A DNA stretch of 64,000 nt from Dorea_D hominis (GTDB lineage: Bacteria > Bacillota > Clostridia > Lachnospirales > Lachnospiraceae). This document shows, one piece after another, positions 26,029 to 35,836 of the stretch (position 1 is the first letter of the stretch; each line of letters starts with the position of its first letter). The DNA lies in NCBI RefSeq assembly GCF_014287705.1, contig NZ_JACOOY010000010.1, positions 39,592 through 103,591 on the forward strand, read 5' to 3'. The translations under genes were made by a program, and so were the position numbers. The notes beneath the pieces were generated by a model. That model worked only from the letters and a program-made list of their open reading frames with translations, was not told the DNA's origin and did no database searches.

Positions 26029-26952
26029 TTATATTTCTTCAATTTTCCTTCTCAGATGCTCAAGAAATTCTTTTTCTTTCTGATTCATCACATATCCTTT
26101 TTTATATATCAGTGCATCCCTCATTTTATGTCTTAGAAATCCGACTTCCTTCTGCACAAGATGATACCGTTCCAGCATCTTTTCCGGCAGCGGAGATACC
26201 CACATATAACTGTTCTTCACTTCTCTTAAAATATCAAACTGACTTCCTCTTTCAAAAATATATATTTTCTTTTTCGGATGATAGGCTTCCCTTCCTTCCC
26301 GGTAAAATTCAATATATTCTCCGTTCGGGAGCCTGGAATCTCCATGTAAGATTTCTACTCCGTCCGATAATTCTCCCGGAGACTGAAAATCCTTTTCTGC
26401 AAGTTCTCCGTCTGCGGAAGTCAAAAGTAAATAATCAAATTCATTGATCACCTGCATTTCCAGATTCCGAAGCTGAAGAAGCGATTGGTAATCCTCCTGC
26501 TTTCTCCGCTGATACCGTATAATTCCAAGATCATATCCATTCTGACCGATACTGTCGATTGCCGTCATCGTACTTGTCTCCCGGAAATCCACATCCATCT
26601 CCATCTGGTCATCCTGGTTGCTGATATACTCGGCAAAAGCATGCGCAATATAGCTGGCCCGGGGCACACAAAATCGAAGTGTCAGCTTTTCACTGCGTTC
26701 TTTTCCATAATGTTCCCTTAGCTCATCAACATCCCGGATGACTTTTCTGGCATATTCCAGAAAATTCTGTCCGTCTCTTGTCGCCTGTACTCCTTTTGAG
26801 GAGCGTTTAAAAATCTGTATGCCAAATTCTGTTTCTACATTTTTAATTGCTTTGCTTAAGTTTGGCTGCGCAATGTAAATCTCTTTTGCAGTCTGTGAAA
26901 TCGATCCTCTTTTATCTATTTCAATAATGTATTTGAAATCCGTCAAATTCAT
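26029..26952 (-). CDS. LysR-family transcriptional regulator
   Basis: Regulator of 307 residues. The N-terminal winged helix has the family motif GSISQTAKEIYIAQPNLSKAIKNVE (about residues 15-40). The effector domain spans about 90-295. It is next to, and reads in the same direction as, the hydrogenase operon, whose promoter carries a palindrome with LysR geometry; this makes redox or fermentation control of hydABC its likely job. The effector is unknown. Confidence 0.88.
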   Translation of the reverse strand: MNLTDFKYIIEIDKRGSISQTAKEIYIAQPNLSKAIKNVETEFGIQIFKRSSKGVQATRDGQNFLEYARKVIRDVDELREHYGKERSEKLTLRFCVPRASYIAHAFAEYISNQDDQMEMDVDFRETSTMTAIDSIGQNGYDLGIIRYQRRKQEDYQSLLQLRNLEMQVINEFDYLLLTSADGELAEKDFQSPGELSDGVEILHGDSRLPNGEYIEFYREGREAYHPKKKIYIFERGSQFDILREVKNSYMWVSPLPEKMLERYHLVQKEVGFLRHKMRDALIYKKGYVMNQKEKEFLEHLRRKIEEI

Positions 26953-27013
26953 TTGTATCTCTTCCCTTTTCCATGATGCCGATGTTCCGTTCCGCCTTAT
27001 TCTCTACGCGAAA

Positions 27014-27044
27014 CGAAAAGGCGACACATCTTTTGTATCGCCTT
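27014..27044 (-). terminator. Terminator of the V-ATPase operon
   Basis: Arms AAAAGGCGATAC and GTGTCGCCTTTT on the minus strand, starting just after the stop codon of the subunit D gene. Confidence 0.85.
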
Positions 27045-27050
27045 TTCATT

Positions 27051-27710
27051 CTAAGCTCTTTCGCTGTAGTGATGTGCTTCTTCAAGCATCATATCTTTTA
27101 CTTTCATCAGACGGATCTGAGAGCTTCTCTCGTTCTCGTCCAGCTTCATCGTGATATATTTGATTGTCTCCTGAGCCTCCGGAATTGTCACATGCTCCAG
27201 CGCATTTACACGACGTCTTGTCTTCTCGATCTCAGCCGCCATAAGCTGGCATGCTTTTTCTGTCTCCGCAAGTTTCAACATATCCGGCAGAATGTCCGCC
27301 AGTGATTTTACAGCACCATCCAGATCACTGGATGTAAATGCAAATCCATAAGAATAAATATCATTGGCATCAGCAGTCCTTGTCTTCGTATTGAACACAG
27401 GAATGTCAACGCTCATAACATTTTTATTGCCTACTTCCAGATTTACTTCCTGTTTTGGTGCCATCAGTGCGGTATTCAACGTAGCCTCATCCATTCCGGC
27501 TTTGGCTATAACAAAGTTCTTATTTGCAGAGAGGATTCCGGCTTCTACTTTCTGACGAAGTGCCATGTTCTCCTTTACCAGCTCCAGAAACTGACGCATC
27601 AGCTCATCACGCTTGTCTTTCAGGAGCTTATGTCCCCTTCTTGCTGTAACAAGCTTCTTCTTCGTCTTGGTCAGTTCCATCCGGGTAGGAGTGATCTGTT
27701 TCGATGCCAT
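27051..27710 (-). CDS. ntpD: V-type ATPase subunit D
   Basis: Central-stalk subunit of the rotary V-type ATPase. The 219-residue protein has the family N terminus PTRMELTKTKKKLVTARRGHKLLKDKRDELM and long antiparallel helices at each end that form the rotor coiled coil. It is the last gene of the operon, after subunit B. Confidence 0.94.
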   Translation of the reverse strand: MASKQITPTRMELTKTKKKLVTARRGHKLLKDKRDELMRQFLELVKENMALRQKVEAGILSANKNFVIAKAGMDEATLNTALMAPKQEVNLEVGNKNVMSVDIPVFNTKTRTADANDIYSYGFAFTSSDLDGAVKSLADILPDMLKLAETEKACQLMAAEIEKTRRRVNALEHVTIPEAQETIKYITMKLDENERSSQIRLMKVKDMMLEEAHHYSERA

Positions 27711-27738
27711 TCGCTACCTCCTTATTTCCATTACCTGA

Positions 27739-29112
27739 TTATTGCTTTCCATAATACTGGTCTAAGAATTTGTCGTCGATACGTTTCAACTCTGCTCTTG
27801 GCAGCATAGACAATAATTTCCAGCCAATTTCCAGTGTCTCCTCAATAGATCTGTCGTTGTCATATCCCTGGGAAACATATTCTTTTTCAAATGCTTCTGC
27901 AAATTCTGCATATTTCAGGTCAATCTCTGTTAAGGCAGCTTCTCCTAAGATTGTCATCAGTTCTTTTGCATCTTTTCCACGGGAATACGCAGCAAATAAC
28001 TGGTTCATCGTATTGGAGTGGTCTGCTCTTGTTTTGCCTTCACCGATACCTTTATCTTTCAGACGGGAAAGAGACGGTAATACATCAATCGGCGGCTGTA
28101 ATCCTTTACGATACAGCTCACGACTTAAGATTACCTGACCTTCTGTGATATATCCGGTAAGATCAGGAATAGGATGTGTCTTATCATCCTCAGGCATAGT
28201 CAGGATTGGGATCATAGTGATACTTCCGTCTTTACCTCTCTGACGTCCGGCTCTTTCATACATTGTTGCAAGGTCTGTGTACATATATCCTGGATATCCA
28301 CGACGTCCAGGTACCTCTTTCTTCGCTGCGGAAATTTCACGCAGCGCATCTGCGTAGTTCGTGATATCTGTCAGGATAACCAGAACGTGCATATCTTTTT
28401 CAAATGCCAGATATTCTGCTGCTGTCAGTGCCATACGAGGAGTTGCGATACGCTCTACAGCCGGGTCATTTGCAAGGTTGATAAACAGAACGGTTCTGTC
28501 AATCGCACCTGTCTCTTTGAATGACTCGATGAAGTAGTTAGACTCTTCGAATGTAATACCCATTGCAGCAAATACAACGGCAAATTTCTCATCTGTTCCA
28601 CGTACCTTTGCCTGTCTTGCAATCTGGGCTGCCAGCTGGGAATGTGGCAGACCGGAACAAGAGAAGATTGGCAGTTTCTGTCCACGAACCAATGTATTCA
28701 GACCATCAATGGCAGATACACCTGTCTGGATAAACTCTTCCGGGTACACGCGGGCTGCCGGGTTCATAGGCAGACCATTAATATCTCTTCTTTCCTCCGG
28801 CAAAATCTCCGGTCCATCATCAATCGGACGTCCCAGTCCATCGAAGACACGTCCCAGCATATCCGCAGATACACCAAGCTCCATGCTTCGTCCGAGGAAA
28901 CGTACTTTACTGTTACTTAAGTTAATACCGGCAGCATTCTCATAGAGCTGTACTACTACGTCATCTCCATCTACTTCCAGTACTTTACAGCGTCGTTTTT
29001 CTCCGCTTGCGAGTTCGATTTCACCAAGCTCGTCGTATTTAACGCCTTCTACACCTTTTACCATCATCAGCGGTCCGGCAACTTCCTGTATTGTTCTATA
29101 TTCCTTTGGCAT
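27739..29112 (-). CDS. ntpB: V-type ATPase subunit B (non-catalytic)
   Basis: Regulatory nucleotide-site subunit of the V1 hexamer, 457 residues. It has the family N terminus YRTIQEVAGPLMMVKGVEGV and the alpha/beta fold but replaces the Walker A loop with FSCSGLPHSQLAAQ, as expected for B subunits. It lies two bases after the subunit A gene. Confidence 0.96.
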   Translation of the reverse strand: MPKEYRTIQEVAGPLMMVKGVEGVKYDELGEIELASGEKRRCKVLEVDGDDVVVQLYENAAGINLSNSKVRFLGRSMELGVSADMLGRVFDGLGRPIDDGPEILPEERRDINGLPMNPAARVYPEEFIQTGVSAIDGLNTLVRGQKLPIFSCSGLPHSQLAAQIARQAKVRGTDEKFAVVFAAMGITFEESNYFIESFKETGAIDRTVLFINLANDPAVERIATPRMALTAAEYLAFEKDMHVLVILTDITNYADALREISAAKKEVPGRRGYPGYMYTDLATMYERAGRQRGKDGSITMIPILTMPEDDKTHPIPDLTGYITEGQVILSRELYRKGLQPPIDVLPSLSRLKDKGIGEGKTRADHSNTMNQLFAAYSRGKDAKELMTILGEAALTEIDLKYAEFAEAFEKEYVSQGYDNDRSIEETLEIGWKLLSMLPRAELKRIDDKFLDQYYGKQ

Positions 29113-29114
29113 AA

Positions 29115-30881
29115 TTAGAAGTCCTCCTTCCCGATCGTTCCTGCTACTTCTTTACCGAGTTCATCCATGATCTTCTCATATTCTGTCTCAATATTTTCAG
29201 CTAATGTATATTTATAACGACCGATTTTCTCTCTGACATCCATTACAAGAAGATCTTTCATGGATGCACCTTTGTTCAGAGCTTCTGAAGCCTGATCATA
29301 GAATGCAAGAACCAGTTTCATCATCAGATACTGTTTACGAAGTGGTGTGTAAGTATCTATTTCGTGGAAAGAGTTCTGATGCAGGAAATCTTCACGGATA
29401 GATCTTGCTGCTTCCATCTTCAGACGGTCAGACGGAGACAATGCATCCATACCTACCATCTGTACAATCTCTTCCAATGCTGCTTCTTCTGTCAGAAGGC
29501 TCATCATTCTCTGACGGTCATCCATCCAGTCCGGAGCAACGGTTTCATTAAACCAGTCTTTCATATTATCCAGATACAGCGAATAACTGGTCAGCCAGTT
29601 AATAGCCGGAAAATGTCTCTTATATGCCAGTGCGGAATCCAGTCCCCAGAATACCTTAACGATACGAAGGGTTGCCTGTGATACCGGCTCTGATGTATCA
29701 CCACCCGGAGGAGATACGGCTCCGATTACGGACAGGGAACCTTCTCTTGCATCTTTACCGATGGAAACTACACGTCCGGCTCTCTCGTAGAACTCTGCCA
29801 GACGGGAACCTAAGTATGCCGGGTAACCTTCCTCACCAGGCATCTCTTCCAGACGTCCTGACATCTCTCGAAGCGCCTCTGCCCAACGGGATGTAGAATC
29901 TGCCATCAATGCTACAGAATATCCCATATCACGGAAATACTCTGCAATCGTAATACCTGTATAAATAGATGCCTCACGGGCTGCGAAAGGCATATCGGAT
30001 GTGTTCGCGATCAGAACGGTTCTTTCCATAAGGGAACGTCCTGTCTTCGGATCCTTCAGTTCCGGGAACTCATTCAGAACGTCTGTCATCTCATTTCCAC
30101 GCTCTCCACAACCGATGTAAACTACGATGTCAGCTTCTGCCCATTTTGCAAGCTGATGCTGGATAACTGTCTTACCGCTTCCGAAAGGTCCCGGAACGGC
30201 TGCAACTCCACCTTTTGCGATTGGGAAAAATGTATCAACAACACGCTGTCCTGTTACAAGCGGTGCATCCAGCGGCAGTTTCTTCACATATGGACGTCCT
30301 GTACGAACCGGCCATTTCTGCATCATTGTCAGCTCTTTGTCTCCGTCCTTCGTCTCCAGAACTGCAACAACTTCTTCTACCGTAAATTCACCGGATTTGA
30401 TCTCTTTGACTGTTCCGCTTACTCCATAAGGAACCATGATCTTCTGCTCAACAACTGCTGTCTCCTGAACAGTACCGAGCACATCTCCCGCTCCAACTTC
30501 TTCTCCGACTTTTGCAACCGGAACAAATTCCCATTTCTTGTCTCTCTTCAGGGAAGCAACTTCAACACCACGCTGTAAGTTATTTCCCGAAATCTTCATA
30601 ATATCATCCAGAGGACGCTGGATACCATCATAAATGCTTGTGATCAGACCAGGGCCAAGTTCTACTGACATTGGTGCCCCTGTTGATTCTACCGGTTCTC
30701 CCGGTCCAAGTCCTGATGTTTCTTCGTATACCTGAATTGATGCCTCATCACCGTGCATCTCGATGATCTCTCCAATCAGACGCTTTTCACTAACACGTAC
30801 AACGTCACGCATGTTAGCATCTCGCATTCCGGATGCGATGACCAGCGGTCCTGCTACTTTTTTAATCGTACCTGTACTCAT
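29115..30881 (-). CDS. ntpA: V-type ATPase subunit A (catalytic)
   Basis: Catalytic ATP-hydrolysing subunit, 588 residues. The Walker A loop is GPFGSGKTV, and the family-specific non-homologous insert lies at about residues 110-190. MADSTSRWAEALRE and GYPAYLGSRLAEFYERAGR are conserved catalytic-domain segments. It precedes subunit B in the operon. Confidence 0.97.
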   Translation of the reverse strand: MSTGTIKKVAGPLVIASGMRDANMRDVVRVSEKRLIGEIIEMHGDEASIQVYEETSGLGPGEPVESTGAPMSVELGPGLITSIYDGIQRPLDDIMKISGNNLQRGVEVASLKRDKKWEFVPVAKVGEEVGAGDVLGTVQETAVVEQKIMVPYGVSGTVKEIKSGEFTVEEVVAVLETKDGDKELTMMQKWPVRTGRPYVKKLPLDAPLVTGQRVVDTFFPIAKGGVAAVPGPFGSGKTVIQHQLAKWAEADIVVYIGCGERGNEMTDVLNEFPELKDPKTGRSLMERTVLIANTSDMPFAAREASIYTGITIAEYFRDMGYSVALMADSTSRWAEALREMSGRLEEMPGEEGYPAYLGSRLAEFYERAGRVVSIGKDAREGSLSVIGAVSPPGGDTSEPVSQATLRIVKVFWGLDSALAYKRHFPAINWLTSYSLYLDNMKDWFNETVAPDWMDDRQRMMSLLTEEAALEEIVQMVGMDALSPSDRLKMEAARSIREDFLHQNSFHEIDTYTPLRKQYLMMKLVLAFYDQASEALNKGASMKDLLVMDVREKIGRYKYTLAENIETEYEKIMDELGKEVAGTIGKEDF

Positions 30882-30909
30882 TTGGACGAATCACCCTCCA
30901 TTTCTTATT

Positions 30910-31230
30910 TTATTGTTGCGAAAACAGAATATCAGAACCGACAGCCACTTCCACAGACTTCTTAACGCCCGCGACTCCTGCTCCCGTATTACCGGCAATG
31001 CCAGGAATCTGGATGATCGCCGGGATGATTTCTTCCTGATATCTTGCAATTTCATGTTTTAACTGATCGGCCCAGGCTTCTGTAATATAAATAATTCCGT
31101 AACCACCTGTTGCCAGTTTGTGAAGCTCTTCGGCAGCTTCTTCATGGGTAGTAACCGGAAATGTGTCAAGCCCCAGTGTAGCAAAGCCGTAGATGCTGTC
31201 ATAATCGCCTAATACTGCAATCTTATACAT
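30910..31230 (-). CDS. ntpF: V-type ATPase subunit F
   Basis: Small central-stalk subunit, 106 residues, with the Rossmann-like start KIAVLGDYDSIYGFATLGL and GYGIIYITE. Its start overlaps the end of the subunit C gene by eight bases. Confidence 0.92.
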   Translation of the reverse strand: MYKIAVLGDYDSIYGFATLGLDTFPVTTHEEAAEELHKLATGGYGIIYITEAWADQLKHEIARYQEEIIPAIIQIPGIAGNTGAGVAGVKKSVEVAVGSDILFSQQ

Positions 31231-32191
31231 ACATTTCCCTTACCCTTTCCCGAATAGAATCATCCGGCAGGTCGTTAAGCTTACCGGAAAGAATGATTCG
31301 TACCGTTTTTATTTCATTCTGTCTTGCAATTACATAGGCAATTACCGGTCCTATTGTAAATGCATTATATTTCTGCGGGCTGATCGTCTGGATGATCCGG
31401 TTGTCGCACCACCGTTCAAATGCGGATGGAGATTCCAGAAGTGCCTGCGCACCTTCTGCATATGCCGTTCCCATCAGATAATCACGAAGCGCTTCCTTAC
31501 CGGAAAGTGCCGCTTTGGAAAGCTGATCCACACTGACACTGTCGCACTCCGCCATTGCCCTTTTCATAAAGTCTATAGATTTCGCGGTTTTCTGTGATCG
31601 CACTGCAATCTTAATATCTGCAACTGCAACCGTTGATTCTGCATAATCCCGGATGATCTGGGCTTTTGACGCTTTACCCGCCGCATATACGGCATCCAGC
31701 GTTGCTCTGTCGATCATCACGTCGCACAACTGACCATCTCTTGTATGAAGCAGTGTCTCATAAGCATCCGCTGCCACATGCTGCATGTAGTCCGGAAGTC
31801 TGGTAAACGCTTTCTCTCTTACGATCTCCAGCATCTCATCCCCCGGAATCGCTACATCATCATAGAAAATGTGCCGGTTCTTTTCCTCCGTGCATACTTC
31901 CTTGATCGCAGCTTTCAGATTATGGAAAAGTTTTGGATAGGAAAGTACTGCAAAGTTCTCCATGTCAATGGAAAGATCCTTCACTACCTCCCAGATCTTC
32001 TCTTCCTCTCTGGTCAGTATCGCCTCTGCATCTCCGGAAGTATCTGTGCCTCCCCACCCCTTCTCTTCCAGGAACTGCAGGCACTGATGATAATTCTGGC
32101 ATGCAATCAGCTGGTCGATCGTGCTGTTTGAAAACAGTGACACTTCCAGTGCACGTATGCGCGCAACCGCGTAGGTATACTGTTCACTCAT
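31223..32191 (-). CDS. ntpC: V-type ATPase subunit C
   Basis: Connects the central rotor to the membrane ring, about 322 residues and largely helical, with the family pattern of three repeated helical units. I chose the ATG at 32191 because AGGAGG lies seven bases upstream; the longer frame begins six codons earlier without one. It is between the E and F subunit genes. Confidence 0.9.
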   Translation of the reverse strand: MSEQYTYAVARIRALEVSLFSNSTIDQLIACQNYHQCLQFLEEKGWGGTDTSGDAEAILTREEEKIWEVVKDLSIDMENFAVLSYPKLFHNLKAAIKEVCTEEKNRHIFYDDVAIPGDEMLEIVREKAFTRLPDYMQHVAADAYETLLHTRDGQLCDVMIDRATLDAVYAAGKASKAQIIRDYAESTVAVADIKIAVRSQKTAKSIDFMKRAMAECDSVSVDQLSKAALSGKEALRDYLMGTAYAEGAQALLESPSAFERWCDNRIIQTISPQKYNAFTIGPVIAYVIARQNEIKTVRIILSGKLNDLPDDSIRERVREMYV

Positions 32192-32212
32192 GTTACTTCC
32201 TCCTGTCACGCG

Positions 32213-32806
32213 TTACGCAAATAATATATGGTATACTTTGTCAGACAATTCGTCTTTTTTCTCATCGAACATTGCCTGTAAAGTACAGTTCTCTTCTATC
32301 CCGCCATAGGCAAGAACAAATCCATTCTCAATCTTTCTTTCTTCTGCGGAAATCTTAAGGCTTCCGCCTTTGTCTCGCGCAGTGTTCTCCACTGCATTTT
32401 TAAAGTCGTCAGACATTCTCTGGAGATCTCCTGCGGAAAAGAAGATTTCTCCGTCCTGCGGCAATGCATATCTTGCAAGTAATTTTAATAAAACTCCAAA
32501 ATACTCTTCCTCATTCATAGACTCCAGAGACTGATATGCCTTATCCAGCACGTTCTGGATCATCTCCTGTTTTGCTGCCAGAAGTTTTGTTCTTCTCTGC
32601 AGATCAATGGAAGATGCCGTACGCTCTTTGTAATTCACTGTATCCAGTTCGGATTTGTGGGCAATCGTCTCGGAAATCTTCTTAGCATCTGCTTCAGCCT
32701 GCGCTACAATCTCGTCCGCTTTTGCCTTTGCTTCTGCAATCTTGCTGTCTGCTGCCGCTTTTGCTTCATCCAGGATCTGACTTTTTATTTTTTCTAATCC
32801 TGTCAT
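32213..32806 (-). CDS. ntpE: V-type ATPase subunit E
   Basis: Peripheral-stalk subunit, 197 residues. The first 90 residues are an Ala/Lys/Glu-rich helix (ILDEAKAAADSKIAEAKAKADEI) that forms the stator coiled coil with the G/H subunit; a compact C-terminal domain follows. It lies between subunits K and C. Confidence 0.9.
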   Translation of the reverse strand: MTGLEKIKSQILDEAKAAADSKIAEAKAKADEIVAQAEADAKKISETIAHKSELDTVNYKERTASSIDLQRRTKLLAAKQEMIQNVLDKAYQSLESMNEEEYFGVLLKLLARYALPQDGEIFFSAGDLQRMSDDFKNAVENTARDKGGSLKISAEERKIENGFVLAYGGIEENCTLQAMFDEKKDELSDKVYHILFA

Positions 32807-32828
32807 CGCTTCTTTGCTCCTTCCTGTT

Positions 32829-33314
32829 TTATACCTGAATTGCTGTTACTGCCAGAATAGAAATCAGGAGTGCAAGAATTGCGTATGTCTCAACCATTGC
32901 AGGGAACAGCATTGCTTTACCGAACTGCTCCGGTTTTTTAGCTACAATTCCGATTGCTGCCGCTGCTGTCTGTCCCTGTGCTTTACCAGAGATCAGTCCA
33001 ACGATTCCGATTGGCAGACATGCTGCAAGGATCAGAAGTCCTGTCTGTGGATCAAGATCTGCTGCGCCGCCGCCAAGGAGACCAATCTTGGATAATGTAA
33101 TGAAACCAACCAGCAGTCCGTAAATTCCCTGTGTACCAGGAAGCAGCTGCATGATCAATACTTTTGCAAATTTGCTAGGGTCTTCTGTTACAACTCCGGA
33201 TGCTGCCTGACCTGCGATACCAACTCCGATTGCTGATCCTGCTCCTGCGAGAAATACTGCTACTGCTGCGCCAAGTAACGCATATACAAGTCCTAAATTA
33301 CTCCAAATACTCAT
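32829..33314 (-). CDS. ntpK: V-type ATPase subunit K (membrane ring)
   Basis: Rotor-ring subunit of 161 residues with four membrane helices (two hairpins). Helix 2 has LLPGTQGIYG, helix 3 KAQGQTAAAAIG and helix 4 the ion-binding Glu in PAMVETYAIL. These correspond to the Leu-Thr-Gln, Gln and Glu sodium ligands of the Enterococcus hirae NtpK ring, so sodium rather than proton transport is likely. It overlaps the subunit I stop by four bases. Confidence 0.94.
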   Translation of the reverse strand: MSIWSNLGLVYALLGAAVAVFLAGAGSAIGVGIAGQAASGVVTEDPSKFAKVLIMQLLPGTQGIYGLLVGFITLSKIGLLGGGAADLDPQTGLLILAACLPIGIVGLISGKAQGQTAAAAIGIVAKKPEQFGKAMLFPAMVETYAILALLISILAVTAIQV

Positions 33315-35329
33315 GATAAAGTTTCCTCCTTAATATCTACATATTTTGTATCTGATTCAAATGGTTCAAATGGTTTTCCACCGCCTTCGTAGAATTTTCC
33401 GAAAAATTCCACAAACTGAAGACGGTTCGTGTGCACATATGCACCAAGTAAGTTGATCGCAAGATTCAAAGTATGTCCCACCACGAACACAATCGCAAAT
33501 CCGATCGCACCAACCACGCCTTTTCCAAACATGCTACCCATCTGGTTTACAACAGATGCAATAACACCGGTTGCAAGTCCGAGAGCTAACAGACGTGAAT
33601 AAGATAATACATCACTGAGCCATCCGGTAATATTATAGATGTCATACGCTCCAAGCGCGATCCTGAGAACCGGATTTTTATTTGCTCTTCCTGACATCAG
33701 AAGCAGTCCCAGTGCACCGATAATCGCAAGCGCTTTTGCAAGCGTATTCACAAACGGTGGAAATACGATTTTTGCCTGTGCTATAGAAGCAAAAATATCA
33801 GACGGGATCAGCATCAGTAAAAGTCCTGCCAGAAATACGTACCATAAAATAACATCACAGAAAAAGTCTAATACTTTTCCTTCTTTCAGAAGCATGTAAC
33901 CTTTGATTCCAAGGCCGACGAACAAATGTACAAGTCCGAATGCCATGGAATAGATCAACAGCTTCATCGGATTATTCAGCGGCGCAAACCATAATGGCTT
34001 GATCGTTATATCTTTATTAAAGAATGTCTTTCCTACAACATCGACAACGTCTCCGAAGTAACCGCCAAATAATACACCCCACACAAGTGTAGATAAACCA
34101 CAGAACATAAACATCTTCATGGACTTTCTCATACTCTTGCTCATCCGTGGGAATTTCTTCAATACTACAAAACATGCGATTGCAATGATCGCACCGTATG
34201 CAGCATCAGATAACATCATACCAAAGAAGAATACATAGAAAAACGACATGATTGTCGTCGGATCAAACTCTCCTTTATGCGGAAGTCCGTAGGATTCCAG
34301 AACACCTTCTACACTGTCTGAGAAAGCGTTGTTCTTTAAAATAACCGGCGGTTCTTCCTCTTCCTTTAACTCTTCCACATCCATCACACAATCGTATCTG
34401 TCTGCGATTGCTTTCTTAAGGACAGGAACTGTTTTCTCTGCAACATATCCGCTAATTACGAATGTTCGCTGTGACTGTGGAAGTGTGCCAAGCACTTCGT
34501 ACTTCTCTGCACGGAGTCTGAAATAATCCCCCACTACTTTCAACTCTTCTCTGCTTGTGGCATATCCTTTGATCTCTTCCTCTGTCACTTCAATCTCTTT
34601 GTTCAGTTTCTGGATCTCGGCTTTCAGATTCTCTTTTTCCTTCGCCGGGATCTGGTTGGATATCTGCGATGGTCTTGCAAATCCTCCAGCTCTCAGAGTT
34701 TCTTCGGTCTTCTCTGCCTCTTTTTTCAGACAAAATACAGCAAGATAAACCGCGTCTGCATCTTCGGAAATGATCTGCACATCCAGTGCTTCAATCTCCG
34801 GACACTCTGCAGCTACCTTTTCATGAATAGCCGCTTCATCTGTGCCCGCCGGCATCGTTCCAAGTAACATTGCTGTTCTGGCTGTACCTGCATAATTCAT
34901 AGGTGCATCCAACGAAAGCCACGGTTCAAGCGATTCAATCCGATTTTCAATCTTCACAATATTTGCTTTGATCTCTGCAATCTCTTTGCTCTTTGTGAGC
35001 AGAGCATCTGCTTTTTCGATGACTTCGTCTTTTTTCGCTGTGATTTTCTGGAATTCATCCTGACTGACAAGCTCTTTTCCCGCTAACCCGGACAACATTG
35101 ACTGCTTCTGCGGTGCATATATATCAAGGATACCCAGCGCCGTCTCTGTAAGCTGTGCTTTCTTCTCAAAGCTAAGCTTCGCATTCACTGTGTCCATCTT
35201 TTCAAAGCCTTCTTCATCAGCGATCTGGTTCATCTCCATAACGCCGAGTGCCTGCAGCTTTTCCAGAATTGCTTTGCGGTCTTTTTTAAGTGCGCAGATA
35301 CTGACTCTTTGCATCTGCAATACTGCCAT
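33311..35329 (-). CDS. ntpI: V-type ATPase subunit I (membrane stator)
   Basis: Stator membrane subunit of 672 residues. The N-terminal half (about 1-340) is cytoplasmic with coiled-coil stretches; the C-terminal half has seven or eight membrane helices, including the essential region around SRLLALGLATGVIASVVNQM and the Glu-bearing LNLAINLLGAYVHTNRLQFVEFFGKFYEGGG. It follows the small G/H gene. Confidence 0.95.
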   Translation of the reverse strand: MAVLQMQRVSICALKKDRKAILEKLQALGVMEMNQIADEEGFEKMDTVNAKLSFEKKAQLTETALGILDIYAPQKQSMLSGLAGKELVSQDEFQKITAKKDEVIEKADALLTKSKEIAEIKANIVKIENRIESLEPWLSLDAPMNYAGTARTAMLLGTMPAGTDEAAIHEKVAAECPEIEALDVQIISEDADAVYLAVFCLKKEAEKTEETLRAGGFARPSQISNQIPAKEKENLKAEIQKLNKEIEVTEEEIKGYATSREELKVVGDYFRLRAEKYEVLGTLPQSQRTFVISGYVAEKTVPVLKKAIADRYDCVMDVEELKEEEEPPVILKNNAFSDSVEGVLESYGLPHKGEFDPTTIMSFFYVFFFGMMLSDAAYGAIIAIACFVVLKKFPRMSKSMRKSMKMFMFCGLSTLVWGVLFGGYFGDVVDVVGKTFFNKDITIKPLWFAPLNNPMKLLIYSMAFGLVHLFVGLGIKGYMLLKEGKVLDFFCDVILWYVFLAGLLLMLIPSDIFASIAQAKIVFPPFVNTLAKALAIIGALGLLLMSGRANKNPVLRIALGAYDIYNITGWLSDVLSYSRLLALGLATGVIASVVNQMGSMFGKGVVGAIGFAIVFVVGHTLNLAINLLGAYVHTNRLQFVEFFGKFYEGGGKPFEPFESDTKYVDIKEETLS

Positions 35330-35372
35330 AGATCTATCCCTCCTTTACATTTTATTTCCGGTTAGATCTTGA

Positions 35373-35681
35373 TCAAACCAGCTGTGCAATAACTGCTGCT
35401 ATTGCTTCGGCTTCTTTACTGCCCGCTTCCCGCTTTAACGAAACAATCTCTTCATCTACTTTCTGAAGTGCGTCCTTTACCGCTTCTTCTCCGGCTTTCT
35501 TTGCTTCATTCATTGCGAACTGCACATTTTCTTTTGCTTTTGCTTCTGCTTCTTCTTTTATCCTCCCTGCAGATGCATCCGCTTTTTCAAGAATCTCGGC
35601 ACATGCTGCATCGGCTTCTTTCATGGCCTTATCTGCCTCACACTCCGTGTCCTTAATGGTTCTAATGGTCTCTTCTACCAT
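35373..35681 (-). CDS. V-type ATPase subunit G/H (peripheral stalk)
   Basis: Short, charged, Ala/Glu/Lys-rich protein of 102 residues that is nearly all helix (KADASAGRIKEEAEAKAKENVQ). It should pair with subunit E as the peripheral stalk. It is the first gene of the operon; GGAGG lies upstream of its ATG. Confidence 0.85.
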   Translation of the reverse strand: MVEETIRTIKDTECEADKAMKEADAACAEILEKADASAGRIKEEAEAKAKENVQFAMNEAKKAGEEAVKDALQKVDEEIVSLKREAGSKEAEAIAAVIAQLV

Positions 35682-35728
35682 TCCTTCACCACCTCCCTCG
35701 CGTTCGTTAAAACTTTGTTGTAAGTTTG

Positions 35729-35757
35729 ATTATAATACCGCAATTATCAAATGTCCA
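35729..35757 (-). promoter_or_regulatory. Promoter of the V-ATPase operon
   Basis: The -35 box TGGACA (35752-35757) and -10 box TATAAT (35729-35734) are separated by 17 bases on the minus strand, about 45 bases upstream of the first gene. Confidence 0.8.
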
Positions 35758-35836
35758 GAATAATTTGTATTCGAACAAGAACAAGCGTGCTTATTGTTGC
35801 GGAATTTACATAATTTTTATATATTTTTCAAATAAT

